Shown: piece after piece, positions 12,905 through 23,522 of the stretch | Numbering within the stretch: the first letter of the stretch is position 1 | How the letters are laid out: each line of letters opens with the position of its first letter | NCBI RefSeq assembly: GCF_000204055.1 | Contig: NW_006768778.1 | Coordinates: 511,536-575,535, forward strand | DNA length: 64,000 nucleotides | Direction of reading: 5' to 3' | Origin: Melampsora larici-populina 98AG31 | Lineage: Eukaryota > Basidiomycota > Pucciniomycetes > Pucciniales > Melampsoraceae | Translations under genes and position numbers: made by a program | Notes under the pieces: generated by a model | The model's input: only the letters and a program-made list of their open reading frames with translations | Told to the model about the DNA's origin: nothing | Database searches by the model: none

Positions 12905-13584
12905 TAAGCTTAACTAAGCCCCTCTCGCGCGGCTGCGTCCGCGCCCCTCGAAGAGGGGCTTACACCGGACTCGTGTTTTTTGGCGGGTGAGCTCCAAAAG
13001 TTAAGTCCTCTTACGTTGTTTTTTGGACTTCCACTCAGACCCTCACCGTAGAATTTTGTGACCTTTGAGTATGTTTATCTTCATGAGATGCTACACATTC
13101 TTGTACCACTTTTATCCACCACTCAGCTCTGTGACGCTTTCAGGCGAAGTTGCCAGATCGGATTGTTATGTCCTCCTGTAACAGCTTAAGAGGGCCTGTA
13201 CAGGCCTTCCACAAGATTTGGAATTTTTGTGCTCGCCTCAAGCTTATGACAAAATGGAAAAAACTACTTTTCTGACACAATAAAACTTACAGCCTTTTCG
13301 GCGAAAACTCGCAGCTACACGTCTCATCAAACTTGCAACACTTTTTGCAAACCTTTGCTTTGAACAAAAACATATAAAAGTTGTACGAGAATGTGTAGCA
13401 TCTCATGAAGATAAACATACTCGAAGGTCACAAAATTCTACGGTGAGGGTCTGAGTGGAAGTCCAAAAAACAACGTAAGAGGACTTAACTTTTGGAGCTC
13501 ACCCGCCAAAAAACACGAGTCCGGTGTAAGCCCCTCTTCGAGGGGCGCGGACGCAGCCGCGCGAGAGGGGCTTAGTTAAGCTTA
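12905..13584. mobile_element. 680-bp non-autonomous TIR element (MULE-like MITE)
   Basis: The ends are inverted repeats of about 202 bp (12905-13106 and 13383-13584) with only a few mismatches, starting TAAGCTTAACTAAGCCCC. Both sides are flanked by the same 9 bp, TGGAAATTT (12896-12904 and 13585-13593), a perfect target-site duplication. A GC-rich hairpin (GCCCCTCTTCGAGGGGC type) lies near each end. No coding capacity is seen in the ~276-bp core. A 9-bp duplication with long inverted repeats is typical of Mutator-like elements. The terminus resembles that of the 11.7-kb element at 24.2-36.0 kb, which could be its source of transposase. Confidence 0.92.
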
Positions 13585-13593
13585 TGGAAATTT

Positions 13594-14021
13594 ATAGAAT
13601 TCTTGTAACCCCAGTGATTTTGAGAAGGACAAAGATGTGGGTTGAGCGCGTAGCTTGGTCAACACAAGCGTGGCATGATCCAGGAATGTGCGTGAAGTTG
13701 ACCACCAACAATCTTCCGTTCAGGAATCTGGCTAAGCAGGCAATATATATCATCATGAAATACAAGTCCCTCAGCAGCCTGAGTATGCTGAAACTCACCG
13801 GGTTTGCCTGAGGAAGGAATTTTGCGACAAGTCGACCACTTTCAACTGTGCTTTGAAGGATTCACATGTCTTGCGGCTCAGCAGAAATAACTCATCGCTC
13901 CCACCAGCCACTTGATTTTGCTGTGAAAATATAGAAAAGGCATACAGATTGTGAACCGACCCAAGCAAAAGGTTGTGGTCCTTTTGTCATGTTTTGAAGA
14001 GATTCAAGACCGACGAAAGAC
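13594..14021. other. Non-coding spacer
   Basis: Sequence between the MITE and the tRNA pair. Short open frames are present on both strands but none shows coding character. Confidence 0.4.
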
Positions 14022-14026
14022 AAAAA
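14022..14026 (-). terminator. RNA polymerase III terminator of the tRNA pair
   Basis: A run of five T on the minus strand begins 5 nt past the tRNA-Asp discriminator base, the expected place for pol III termination. No such run lies between the two tRNAs. Confidence 0.75.
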
Positions 14027-14030
14027 GGAT

Positions 14031-14102
14031 CTCTCTGTCGGGGACTCGAACCCCGGTTGCCCGCGTGACAAGCGGGAGTACTGACCACTATACTAACAAA
14101 GA
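14031..14102 (-). tRNA. tRNA-Asp (GUC)
   Basis: The minus strand folds into a 72-nt cloverleaf. The acceptor stem is TCTTTGT/ACAGAGA with discriminator G. The anticodon stem CCCGC/GCGGG encloses TTGTCAC, giving anticodon GTC. The T arm is GGGG-TTCGAGT-CCCC. The D arm (TTAGTATAGTGGTCAGTAC) serves as the A box. There is no intron. The gene starts 3 nt after the end of the tRNA-Leu gene. Confidence 0.95.
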
Positions 14103-14105
14103 CCA

Positions 14106-14198
14106 TGAAGACCGTGGGATTCGAACCCACGCCCGAGGACCGCCGGATTACCCGAAGGATCCTTAAGACGGCGCCTTAGACCACTCGGCCAAATCTCC
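14106..14198 (-). tRNA. tRNA-Leu (AAG) with an intron
   Basis: Minus-strand class II tRNA. The acceptor stem is GGAGATT/GGTCTTC with discriminator A, and the A box is TGGCCGAGTGGTCTAAGG. The anticodon stem CCGTC/GGCGG encloses TTAAGG followed by an extra ~15 nt (ATCCTTCGGGTAATC), read as the canonical intron after position 37. The anticodon is therefore AAG. A longer variable region precedes the T arm GTGGG-TTCGAAT-CCCAC. It lies upstream of tRNA-Asp on the same strand with a 3-nt gap. Confidence 0.9.
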
Positions 14199-15424
14199 TG
14201 ATGACCGATCTTCGTGTTGTCGCTCCATCACGGCCGGGTCTAGCCCCGTACTACCGTACTTTTGCCATAAGCTCCTCACCACAAATGCACAACAAGTTAC
14301 AATCTGTGTTCCTTGAATCCACCTCAAGCAAATCATCATTTTAAACCTTGCTCCTCTACTTTCATTGCTCATTCCCAACATCCTCATCTTATCAGTCCTG
14401 GGAGTATGAATTTAATTGTTATTGTGACTGGTTTAACTAGAATTCAACTGCTTGACTTGATTAAAATTAAACTAGGTACAGCATTAATCACAGAGTTATG
14501 TTGCATCTGGAATTTTATTTATCTGACTAGAACTACCAAATCACAATGACTTTCAACTTGGTTTACATCTTCATGAAAAAGTAATATGGCAGCAAAAGAT
14601 TTTATGTGGATTACATTCTAGAAATATATATGATAAAGTGAGAGAGTTGAAACAGTTAGTCTTATAATTATAAACAATTCTGAAGACCTTTTGAAATCAC
14701 TTGCAAGGAAAGGGCAGGTGAAATATCAAAGAACAAGGTTTGAAGGAATCCACTATCTATTGGTAATGAGTGTGAGTGTGAGTGTGATCCAGAATTGAGT
14801 CCTGTGACAAATTGAAATACACATCAAAGTTAAACCTCAGGATGCTTGACCATTAATGATCAAACATCATTGATCTTACACATAACTGGCTATGATTCCT
14901 GATCTAGAGTGATTACAGATCAGAGTTAACCTGATTGACAGCCCAATCAAACCAAAAGAAAACCAATCCAATCTTTAAACTCAAGGCAAGAAATAGAAAT
15001 ATTTGAATCAATTCTTAGGTTTTCTCAAATCATGATTGATCATAATAGAACTCAAAGATCTTCTTAGAATATTGGCTCACAAACTCATTGATTGTTTCCA
15101 TAAATTCAATGATATCTTTAATTAACACTCAGTTTTCTTTGTTGTGATAAGCCATATTTGGCACATTGACCAAGTAAGCATTTTAGGTCTACTCAAACAG
15201 TGTTCTGATTTTCCTTTTTATAGATCTCAATATTCAATGTGTAAACTTGATGTTGTGCTACACTCCTTGGATCACATCAAGCTGTTCTATATCTCCAAAA
15301 ATTACAGAGCAGCTATAGGTGTTTATGATAAACATGTGATCTGACTTGGAGGTAGATACTTCTTACAGCCCCTCTTAACTCAGAAGACAACCTGTTGTCA
15401 ACAGCTCAAAGCACTATTGATTGT
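14199..15424. other. Non-coding spacer
   Basis: AT-rich DNA upstream of the tRNA pair. I see no coding frame or repeat, apart from short GTGAGTGTGA iterations near 14768-14785. Confidence 0.4.
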
Positions 15425-15500
15425 GAAACTAACTTAACTGAGTCCCTCCTCCAATTGCCGGTGTCCGGTGGGGCCTACGGAGGAGGAACTTATAACGTAT
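15425..15500. repeat. Short hairpin resembling the 9-bp-TSD transposon termini
   Basis: The left arm AACTTAACTGAGTCCCTCC faces an imperfect inverted copy (GGAGGAGGAACTTATAACG). The left arm closely matches the end of the 11.7-kb element (CGAACTTAACAAAGTCCCTC). It may be a deletion remnant of that group. No clean target duplication was found. Confidence 0.35.
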
Positions 15501-15879
15501 CAGTGTATTTCAGCCTGATTAGAATCCACTTCAGCCCGCACCAAGACCATTCTTACAACACAATATGAGCCTTGCAAGGACAGGAACATAACTAAAATTC
15601 AAGGTTTCAAATTTTACAGCTCAATCACTTACAAAGCCAAGTTATCACCCTCTTTTTCCAAATCATTCAGCAGGCCCAATCAACAAAACTGAGTGATCAT
15701 CAAAGCGCCTTTGAGCAATTTTCCAGAATAGGTAAAGATTTCAACAAATTCACAACACAACAAAACACAGACTCTTTGACAACCCTAATCAAACCATTGA
15801 ATCACACAAGACTCATTCAAGAGGAGGAAGAAGTAGCCATCCTGGGCACAAACCTTCTTTGCCACTCTAATCAACATCT

Positions 15880-17010
15880 AATCATTTAATCTGATGGCTC
15901 AAGAATTCCTTCCAAGAACACCACAGCAGCTGTGTGGTGCCAGAACACCAACAAGTCAGCTGTCCAGCTGTCATGATTTTTACAGTAGACACATCATTAC
16001 AAGAACATCAATACAACCACAACCACTTAGATCTTAAGACTCAGACCTTATGTTGTACTTCTTCTATCAAAAGATTTGTTCAGTCCAGAACTGGCTCCTT
16101 AGGGAATTCAAGAACTGATCTTTTATTATCTTCTTTTGGAGCCAGGTATGTTATCCATCACTTTATTATCATTTATATTTTGCTGTTATCATTGTACTTC
16201 TACTTTGTATATTCCTTCCTTAGGAAACTTGAGGACCAATCTTGTATTATTTTCCTTTGGAGCCAGCCAGATCTAGTAATTTATCATCATCATACTTTTC
16301 TAGACTCCAAAGCCCACTATTGTGGCAAGTGATCAGTTATTCCCTTTGAGAGAAACATTCTCTACTTCCGCATCCTTGAGACCAGCATTTAGGAAAAGCA
16401 CAACTACATGGAACATATCAGACCAAGTACAAAGGTGTACAAATAGGCCTCACAATTGCTTTAAAGACAGCAACCATTCAGACACGAAGAATTTCAATTA
16501 TCCTTGACAATCAATCTGTCATAAAAGACCTCTGCAACTGTCTGCTGAACATTGCATCTGTATTAGACAGGGAAGAAACTTTCAAGAAATGTTCTTGCTT
16601 GACTTTGGCTCTAGCAAGAGTCTCCATATAATGGTGCCCAGGTCAGCACACCATCAAAGGTAGCAAATTCATTGATAGAATTGCTAACAGCTTGGCAAAA
16701 CGTGAGTTGCCAAGCACTTTTACCTCCACCCCCATGGTGCCCCACCCAAGCAGGTCTCACCACTGCCATTGTTCACCTTCTAACATCAAGCAGCTACCGA
16801 ACACTCACCAAACCCAGAAAAGTACCTCAAAGCACTGAGTCAACTATTGAAACACAAATGTACCACAATTCCACACCCAAGACCAAACAAAATCTACCTT
16901 ACCCAATACATCTTCAAAAATGAACAGTGTTTCATTCCCTTGTGTAATTATGAAAAAGGGATAAAAACCAATGACCACTTTCTATTCATTTGCCACAGTT
17001 ACAGTGGGTA
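15880..17010 (+). pseudogene. LINE (non-LTR retrotransposon) RNase H and C-terminal fossil
   Basis: Scattered in-frame motifs in the right order show a decayed RNase H domain. SDGSRIPSKNTTAAV (near 15888) matches the first catalytic Asp strand. ILDNQSVIKDL (near 16510) matches the SDN motif. WCPGQHTIKGSKFIDRIA (near 16634) followed by NSLAKRE matches the C-terminal WxPGHxGxxGNExAD block. Further on, QCFIPLCNYEKG then DHFLFICHSYSG (near 16930-17010) resembles the CxxC..H..C tail that ends many fungal LINE ORF2 proteins. Stops and frame changes interrupt every segment. The reverse transcriptase is not recognisable upstream. Confidence 0.75.
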
Positions 17011-17951
17011 ACAAACCAATTTAACATCAACCTTCAACAAACTTTACAATCAGAACCCACATCTGTCCTTAACAGTCCAAAAGCCTTTGAGTGTATCACA
17101 GTATATTGCACTTCAACCTGGTGGTCAAAGAAACACTCAAGACCACTCAAATATCCAAATACCTTTGACTTAATTACTTTCACTTGTATGTCCAATCCTT
17201 TAGTTCCACCATAAATACCCCCTAACAGTAACACTTGTAATACTTCAAACAACCAGCACATGTCCATTTCACCTTAAGAGTCTTTACCAGAGCAAAGCCC
17301 AAGTAATTACAATGCCTGATACCCAAAAGCTCAAGAGACACTTTGATCAATACATAAAAAAAGGAATTCCAAATCTTGGATTTTTAATAATATGAAGCCA
17401 GTTTCACTGTACTTTGTACATCATTGACTCATTGAAAAAAAATCTGAATCAAAGATTTAACAAACCAATCTCTCATATCTTGTAAATACATAGTCTTTTA
17501 ATAAAATATGAAGTGGATCATAAGTACTTGGTTTGATTTGGAACCATAAAAAGTGTAATGATTTACCTGATCAATTGTAGACCTTCCAAGACAGTTGAAT
17601 GCAAAAGATGTTTTGAACCATGTTTGATTCACATACACATGCATGTATGGGCTAATGTTTTTCCAAAAAACAAAAAAATGAAAATTGTACCTTGAAGTGA
17701 TTTAGATCCTAAAGTTCAAAAACCTCTTGAAATAAATCTGAAAAGATCCAAAGATGTAGAAAAGTTTGTTTCGTAATCTTACCTGAATTTCTTTTTGAGA
17801 GTTTTGTTTTGTGCAAGAATGTGTAATTATGGATTGGAGATCTTTAGCTTCTGTTAAGTAAACCAAAACTGATCAGCCTGAAAAGTGATGAAAAGATGTA
17901 AGTCCTTCTTCAGCAGGCTCCAGGGGACACCTGTGATTTGAGTGGGAGTTC
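17011..17951. other. Non-coding, probably decayed repeat DNA
   Basis: Downstream of the LINE fossil. No further motif is recognisable. The composition is AT-rich, with no coding signal on either strand. Confidence 0.35.
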
Positions 17952-18587
17952 ATCAAGTTAGATTGTGAAAGGGTAGTGAGTAACACAATCACTAAGGGGG
18001 ATAAGTCTGGCTAATCGTCAGAAAAAGATGTCGGTTTCAAATTTCTTTGCCTCATTCAAAGTAATGAGCTTTTTTTTAACTTGGGTCATCACATTGGATG
18101 CAATGTTTCTCCAAAACAGTCGAGTTCACTTTACACCTTGTGTCAAACTCATTCAAGATAGGAGTGAGGTTTAAAAGGACCCCGGAAAGCTCCAGGTAAA
18201 CTATCCGACCTAAAATGTATGGATCGAGGGTCCAAAAAAACGCTGACGTACCGACGAAAAAGGAATTTTTTGGGTCTTTCTCGAGCAAAAACCCGTTTTT
18301 TTGAATTCAGACGTACCGACCTGACAGGTATGGATTTGTCTTTGGCCGGAAAAAAAGGCCAAAATCAAGTTAGATTGTGAAAGGGTAGTGAGTAACACAA
18401 TCACTAAGGGGGATAAGTCTGGCTAATCGTCAGAAAAAGATGTCGGTTTCAAATTTCTTTGCCTCATTCAAAGTAATGAGCTTTTTTTTAACTTGGGTCA
18501 TCACATTGGATGCAATGTTTCTCCAAAACAGTCGAGTTCACTTTACACCTTGTGTCAAACTCATTCAAGATAGGAGTGAGGTTTAAA
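17952..18587. repeat. Pair of identical 224-bp direct repeats around a 188-bp spacer
   Basis: Positions 17952-18175 recur at 18364-18587 at a constant offset of 412 bp, and I found no mismatch. The spacer (18176-18363) starts AGGACCCCGGAAAGCTCC and contains two copies of ACGTACCGAC. The unit lacks TG..CA ends. It may be a recent tandem duplication of a 412-bp unit or a very small terminal-repeat element. Confidence 0.9.
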
Positions 18588-18995
18588 GGTGCCAGAGGTT
18601 TGCGCGAGATGTACGACTGTATCTTTAGTAAAGATGGGTCATGAAGTCCATGAGCATCATCATTTACTTTTACATCTTTTGTTGGTCACATGAATGGATG
18701 TCGTCATCGACGAGAAACTGGATTCTTGTATCCTGATTCCTCAATTCCATAAAACTTGATTACCGATCTGAGAAAAACTCGCAAGCCTCACATCAAAGGA
18801 GAAATACATACATCACACTTTGATCGCAGCAAAGGAGTTTTTTTATTGTTCGAAATGGAATCACAAACATCTTCAACAAGTAGGGTGATAAAAGCGGATT
18901 AAATAAGAATTTGAAACAGCTTGAGACACTCCTACAATAAACACAAGTCTTTTATTTTTTTTTATCACAAAGTTTCATAAGGGATACTGATCAGA
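18588..18995. other. Spacer and 3-prime region of the SR-protein gene
   Basis: No gene is seen. The part nearest 18995 probably holds the 3-prime UTR of the minus-strand RRM gene, including a poly-T/A stretch near 18951-18963. Confidence 0.4.
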
Positions 18996-20575
18996 TTAAT
19001 CTCGAAGGGGTGATCGACTAACAGCTCGCCCTTTTTCGGGGACATCATCGTGTGCATGAGCGCGACTAGAGTGATGATAATCATCGCGTTCATCTTTCAC
19101 ATCCTTGACTCGGTCAACTCTGTCAAGTCGATCAAGTCGATCAAGTCGGTCGAGGCGGTCACGATCATCAAGTTTGTCAACAGGAGTGGGACTGCGCCTG
19201 GGGGGAAGGGGACTACGACTGCGACGGGAAGAGCGGCCGTGATAAGGACTAGGCGAGCGTCGACTGCTTCTACCATGGTAAGGAGATGGGGACCGGTAAG
19301 AACGACGAGGTTGAACGGGAGATCGGTCCCGACGCTCATACCGCCAGGAAGATGAGGGCGCATTTTTGGCCCACTATTGGCAAAGCAAGAAAGGTCAGTC
19401 AATACCGATCCATCAGGACTTGAAAGGAATGAACTTACTTGGACATTCAAAGTGTCACCATCGAGACGACGGCCGTGCATTTCATAATAGGCATCAGCAG
19501 CGTCACGATCGTCCTCAAATTCAACAAATGCGTAGCTGCAAGTGTGGTATGAAAGAGCCAGAGATCATATTACAAATGATCAAGCACATCAAATCATCCA
19601 GAGGTGATTGAGTGGTTCAATGGAGTAGGAAGAAAGAGACGGGTTCGTAAGCGTTCGGGAAATTCTTCTTCGTCCATTGGAAAACGACGAAATCGAAGGG
19701 AGAATATCGTTCGACACGAGGGGGCGAAGGAGCGAACGCGCATGGAGCAATACCAAGGACAATCCTAGGATCTTTGAAACACGTCTAACGCGAACAAAGT
19801 AGGAATGGCAATGGGGTCTCGACAAGGCAATGGATGCATCGGTCGCATTCGGTCGGATCGAGGGACTCGTAGGATCCGTAAGTGGATACGCATGGGACGA
19901 TGATGGGCTGAAACCCATCGCTCAGCGAAGGAAGGCCAACATATGAGGCGATGGGATAGATAGACGAGAGAAGGAAGTGAATGAAGACCAGAGCGAGAAT
20001 GTAGGTAGGTGGGATCTACGCTCGATGCGGTTGAACTGAGTAGGCGTTCGTAGCGATCGATCGCCTAACGGTACTTGCTCGAGCTCACAATGAAGCAACT
20101 GAGAGGGGCGAGAAGATGAGCAGATCACGAGCGAAAGAAAAATGGGGAGGATCGAATGTGGAGAGATTGAAAATGAAACCATCAAACATCCGATCAAGAT
20201 GGTTTGAATGGAAGCTCGAAAGCAGAAGAACTGCGGTATCGGGATAGTTGAAAAAGTTGAAAACCAAGTCTCGCAGGACCATGTCTCGAGCAGAAGCGAG
20301 TGGATGTTGAGAAAAGAAAAAGAAGTGATGAATCGAAGATGAAGCTCAAAGAGAGAGGTACACACGTTTTGGCATTTGAACTTTTAGCAGCCGGAATGTC
20401 GCATCTCACCAATCGTCCGTAGCTAAAAAGGACGAAGAAAAAGAAGTTTAGGAGGTGAGATGAGTAGAAGAAGTAAAGGGTGATGAGAAGAAAAGACTTA
20501 CCGTTCGAACTCATAAGCAAGATCTTTAGCACGCATTTGACCAAAGCCAGCAACGAAAAGAGTAGTTTTACGCAT
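18996..20575 (-). CDS. SR-family RNA-binding protein (RRM plus RS-like tail)
   Basis: Four exons. Exon 1 (20575 to ~20503) encodes MRKTTLFVAGFGQMRAKDLA. After an 80-bp intron comes YGRLVRCDIPAAKSSNAK. After an unusually long ~830-bp intron (about 20366-19536) comes YAFVEFEDDRDAADAYYEMH (to 19439), and then the last exon ending with TAA at 18996-18998. The first three exons form one RRM (RNP2 LFVAGF, RNP1 region YAFVEFED). The tail carries RS/SP repeats (RRSYRSPSPYHGRSSRRSPS) and a DRLDRLDRLDR stretch. SR proteins bind pre-mRNA and promote splice-site choice in the nucleus. The length (~220 residues) fits a single-RRM fungal SR protein. The long second intron is a candidate for autoregulatory splicing. 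Confidence 0.9.
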
Positions 20576-21629
20576 GATGAAGAGAGAGTGATGAAAGAAA
20601 GTTGAGTTGTGTTAGAGGTTGAGTATGTTTTTTGTTTATGAAGGAAGTTGAAGTATCTGGGGTCAGGAGATGATCAATGGTAAACGCGTTTGAAGTGAAA
20701 GGAAAACCGGCGAAAGTCAAATCCGCAGGAATTTATATCGAAGAAAAACTTTGACCGCAGCACTTCATTGTCCGCAGCAGTCTTACAGGTTTCATATACA
20801 CTACACCTCCGACGTCATAATTTCGACTGTACAAACATCAACAAAGGACTTGCAAGACTTGCCCTGTCCCCGAAACAAAGAATCACTCAGCCAATTTGAT
20901 GACACGTCACCACCTCTCACAGATTCAAGTTTCAGTCAACTCGTGACTATAAAGCTGTTTACCTTGCAAGATGAACCCTTTTCGGATGTGAGTACATAGT
21001 GAGCTCTTGTTGAGATATTCGAGTACTTTGGACCATAGTCAAATGTAGAATTTTGACTTTATATAGAGGTGAAGAGAGGTGATGAATAGATATGCATGTA
21101 TTTCAGCTTCATCACATTCTTAAAGGGCTTTTTGTCATTGTTTGATTTATCAAACAAGATATGATTTCAAAACACCAAGAGATCTTGATATATAGACATT
21201 GATACATTCAACTTGACTACATATATATCAAGACTTCCATCATTCATCTCTTTTCCCTTTCTTTGTGAATCTAAACAAACAAAAATATTTTTTTCATAAT
21301 GAAAACTTTATTGAAAACAAAGCAAAAGAAACTGTATATGATACATAAAGAAAAATGAAAAAGATGTGTATTCCATCCCAAGAATGCCGATATATTTTAA
21401 AAAAAAGGATTTAATCAAGCCACATATTCACAATGCCAAAAGTTTTGAGAAACCACTATGCATACCAAGGATCAACTTGGAGCATGACAACCTGTACAAG
21501 CTATATAAGGAAGTAAGTAAATAAGTGAGTGATGATAAAAACCAAGTTAAAAATAAATACATAAACCAAGATAAAGATAAGAAAAACCTTACTAATAAAA
21601 GGAACTTTTTCAATTTTATAATGACACTT
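20576..21629. other. Intergenic region
   Basis: Promoter side of the SR gene at the left; the right part is the 3-prime flank of the small secreted protein gene. No coding frame, tRNA or clear repeat was seen. Confidence 0.4.
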
Positions 21630-22195
21630 CTATTCAACTCCAGCTGGATTTGTACATTCTAAAACCAAGTTTTTTGTTTGAAAAAGAAGGTTTCAAAATG
21701 ATGATTAGATAGAGAGAGGAAAGGATTAGGAACTGACTATAGAAAGTTGCGTCTATGATACTATAACTTGAACAACACCAAAAAGAAAAACAATATAAAT
21801 ATTCAAAGATGAAATTGTTTGTTTGTTTGTTAAAGACAATGATGAGAAAACAAAAGAGATTTACCATCTTTATTACACTGAGAAGATGGACAATTCCATT
21901 CGAAATATTCATAAAGATCTTGACAACCTACATAAAAGCAAGTTAGAAAAAAAACCCGCAAAAGAAAATCAATTTCCAAGCCTATAAATCGTTCAAGGTT
22001 TTTCGAAAAAAAAAACATGAATGGAATGGAATAGAAGGATTGTAATTGTAACTTACCTATGGTTGTTGGAGAAATAGATCTATATCCTAGTTGACATTTT
22101 GTACTACCTTTTTGTGATTTGATAAAATCAAATTGAGTAAGCAAGAGAAGAAAAATGAAAATGTTTAACTTGAGATGAGAGTTTAATGAAAACAT
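21630..22195 (-). CDS. Small secreted cysteine-rich protein (effector candidate)
   Basis: The start ATG at 22193-22195 is followed by a hydrophobic signal peptide (MFSLNSHLKLNIFIFLLLLT..). The mature part begins around QKGSTKCQLGYRSISPTTIG. An intron bounded by GTAAGT..GTAG joins exon 2, which encodes CQDLYEYFEWNCPSSQCNKD. The last exon supplies CTNPAGVE and a TAG stop at 21630-21632. A micro-exon encoding DATFY near 21760 is likely but its donor (GTCAGT) is weak. The predicted product is about 80 residues with five Cys after the signal peptide. Rust genomes hold many such proteins, some of them host-targeted effectors; no specific role can be read here. Confidence 0.65.
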
Positions 22196-22589
22196 GATGA
22201 AGATTGAAGAAAACAACACCGGGTAAGCAACACAACAACACGCTACGACATGATTTAACATTGTGTTGCTCTACCTCTCGCGCAGTTGTGTTACCGCTTT
22301 TGATAGTGTAGCTGTGCAATAAAAAGGGAAAATCCCGTGATATTGTAGCGGTGCTCTGACCCAGTCACGTTACACACGTTATCAGCAACAAAAGACGCAA
22401 CATGCAACATTCACGCTACAAAGCAACACCACGCGTAAGTGAAAAAATAACAAGGACTTGATTAAAGGAGAACAAAATTTTCCAAGCGCCCAAAGTATTA
22501 AAAAGTATTAGGAGAAATGAAAGTATTGAAGCCAAAGAAAAAGAAAACAGTATTTAAACAATAAAGAAAAGTAGTAATCAGTTCATGAC
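22196..22589. other. Spacer with GC-richer repeat-like sequence
   Basis: The stretch 22215-22440, upstream of the secreted-protein gene, is richer in GCAACAC and ACGCTAC words than its surroundings. It could be an old inserted element. No clear terminal repeats were found. Confidence 0.3.
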
Positions 22590-23400
22590 AGTACCCAGTG
22601 CCTTCATCACTTGAGCAAGCTCAGCATAATGTTCACCCAAGTTAACCCCCTCTCTTAGCCATAACCTACTCAACACAAGACATTCAATTGTTCAAGCAAT
22701 CAGCGCACCTTGGGCAGACAAGCAGACATCTGAGGCGCATGAAAATATGCGCTCAGGAGCGCATGAGGACCCGGTTGCAGCAAGGTAGTCCTTGGCCATG
22801 ATGGCCAGAATGTGATAGTTCTTTTCATGGGTCTAGATACAATAACAACGTTAGTATGAATGTAATTAAGTTTTCAATAATTTTGAAAACAATACCTTCC
22901 ACCATAGAAGTCTGTAAGGTTCTCTATAAGAGGGACCTTCACTAAACTTGCTGGACTCTCACGGTGGAGTCTAACCACTGAAAACTAATGTAGAACTCTT
23001 GTGTGCATTACAATTTTGCTAGATAGCTCCAGTCGGGGTTTGTCAAGAGAAGAGAAAACAATGAATAGAGTGATGATGACTCTTACCTAGCTCCAGTCGG
23101 GGTTTGTGAAGAGAAGAGAACCCAATGTGGATCCAGGGTTAACTGAGAGTAATCAGAATGAACCTATCTAAACCCATGCTGTACAAGTCCTTAACACATC
23201 CTTACAAAGTCCTGCCGCAGGATCCTGCACGTTGTAGTCCTCAGCTTTCATCTTGTCAACTCTCTGTAAAAAGTTTTTGATCTGGACGTCTTCAGGTTCT
23301 TGCACATCTTCTTCCTCATCCGAGTCTTCACAAAATATTTTGGGGATCTCTTGTATAGATGAATTTTCAAGTAATGCCAAGATTAGCAGATTCCAAGTTC
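22590..23400 (-). pseudogene. hAT-family transposase fragment
   Basis: On the minus strand, NYHILAIMAKDYLAATGSSC then APERIFSCAS (about 22830-22730) matches the hAT C-terminal dimerisation region (LA.MARDYLA..TSA..ERVFS). It is preceded across an intron by a WWK motif (near 22910) and further upstream by an acidic stretch (EDSDEEEDVQEPEDVQIK, 23320-23260). A stop interrupts the dimerisation domain after SAQGALIA. No catalytic core is visible, so this is a 3-prime remnant. A doubled ~30-bp segment (TAGCTCCAGTCGGGGTTTGT at 23023 and 23091) lies inside. Confidence 0.7.
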
Positions 23401-23522
23401 TGGTAGGAACTGGACTTGGTCTTGTCCTTCAAAATGTGGTTGTGAGTAGTTATATCAGATTGTGATGCTTTGATTGTGGTTGAAATGTTCACCACTCATC
23501 CAATTATTTCTCACAAACATAG

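Noticed and set aside
13951..14387. Open frames on both strands over the tRNA pair
   Set aside because: They overlap two well-folded tRNA genes and have no protein-like features.
18176..18195. AGGACCCCGGAAAGCTCC resembles the start of the 69-bp inner repeat of the large element (AGGACCCCGGAATGCCCC)
   Set aside because: Only about 12 bp match and no further similarity follows, so it may be chance.
17952..18587. Reading the 224-bp direct repeats as LTRs of a retrotransposon
   Set aside because: There are no TG..CA ends, no primer-binding site was recognised, and only 188 bp lie between. This is mentioned only as an alternative.
19589..20365. Two minus-strand open frames of 109 and 147 codons
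   Set aside because: They lie wholly inside the long intron of the SR-protein gene and show no domain. They were kept only as possible alternative-exon material.
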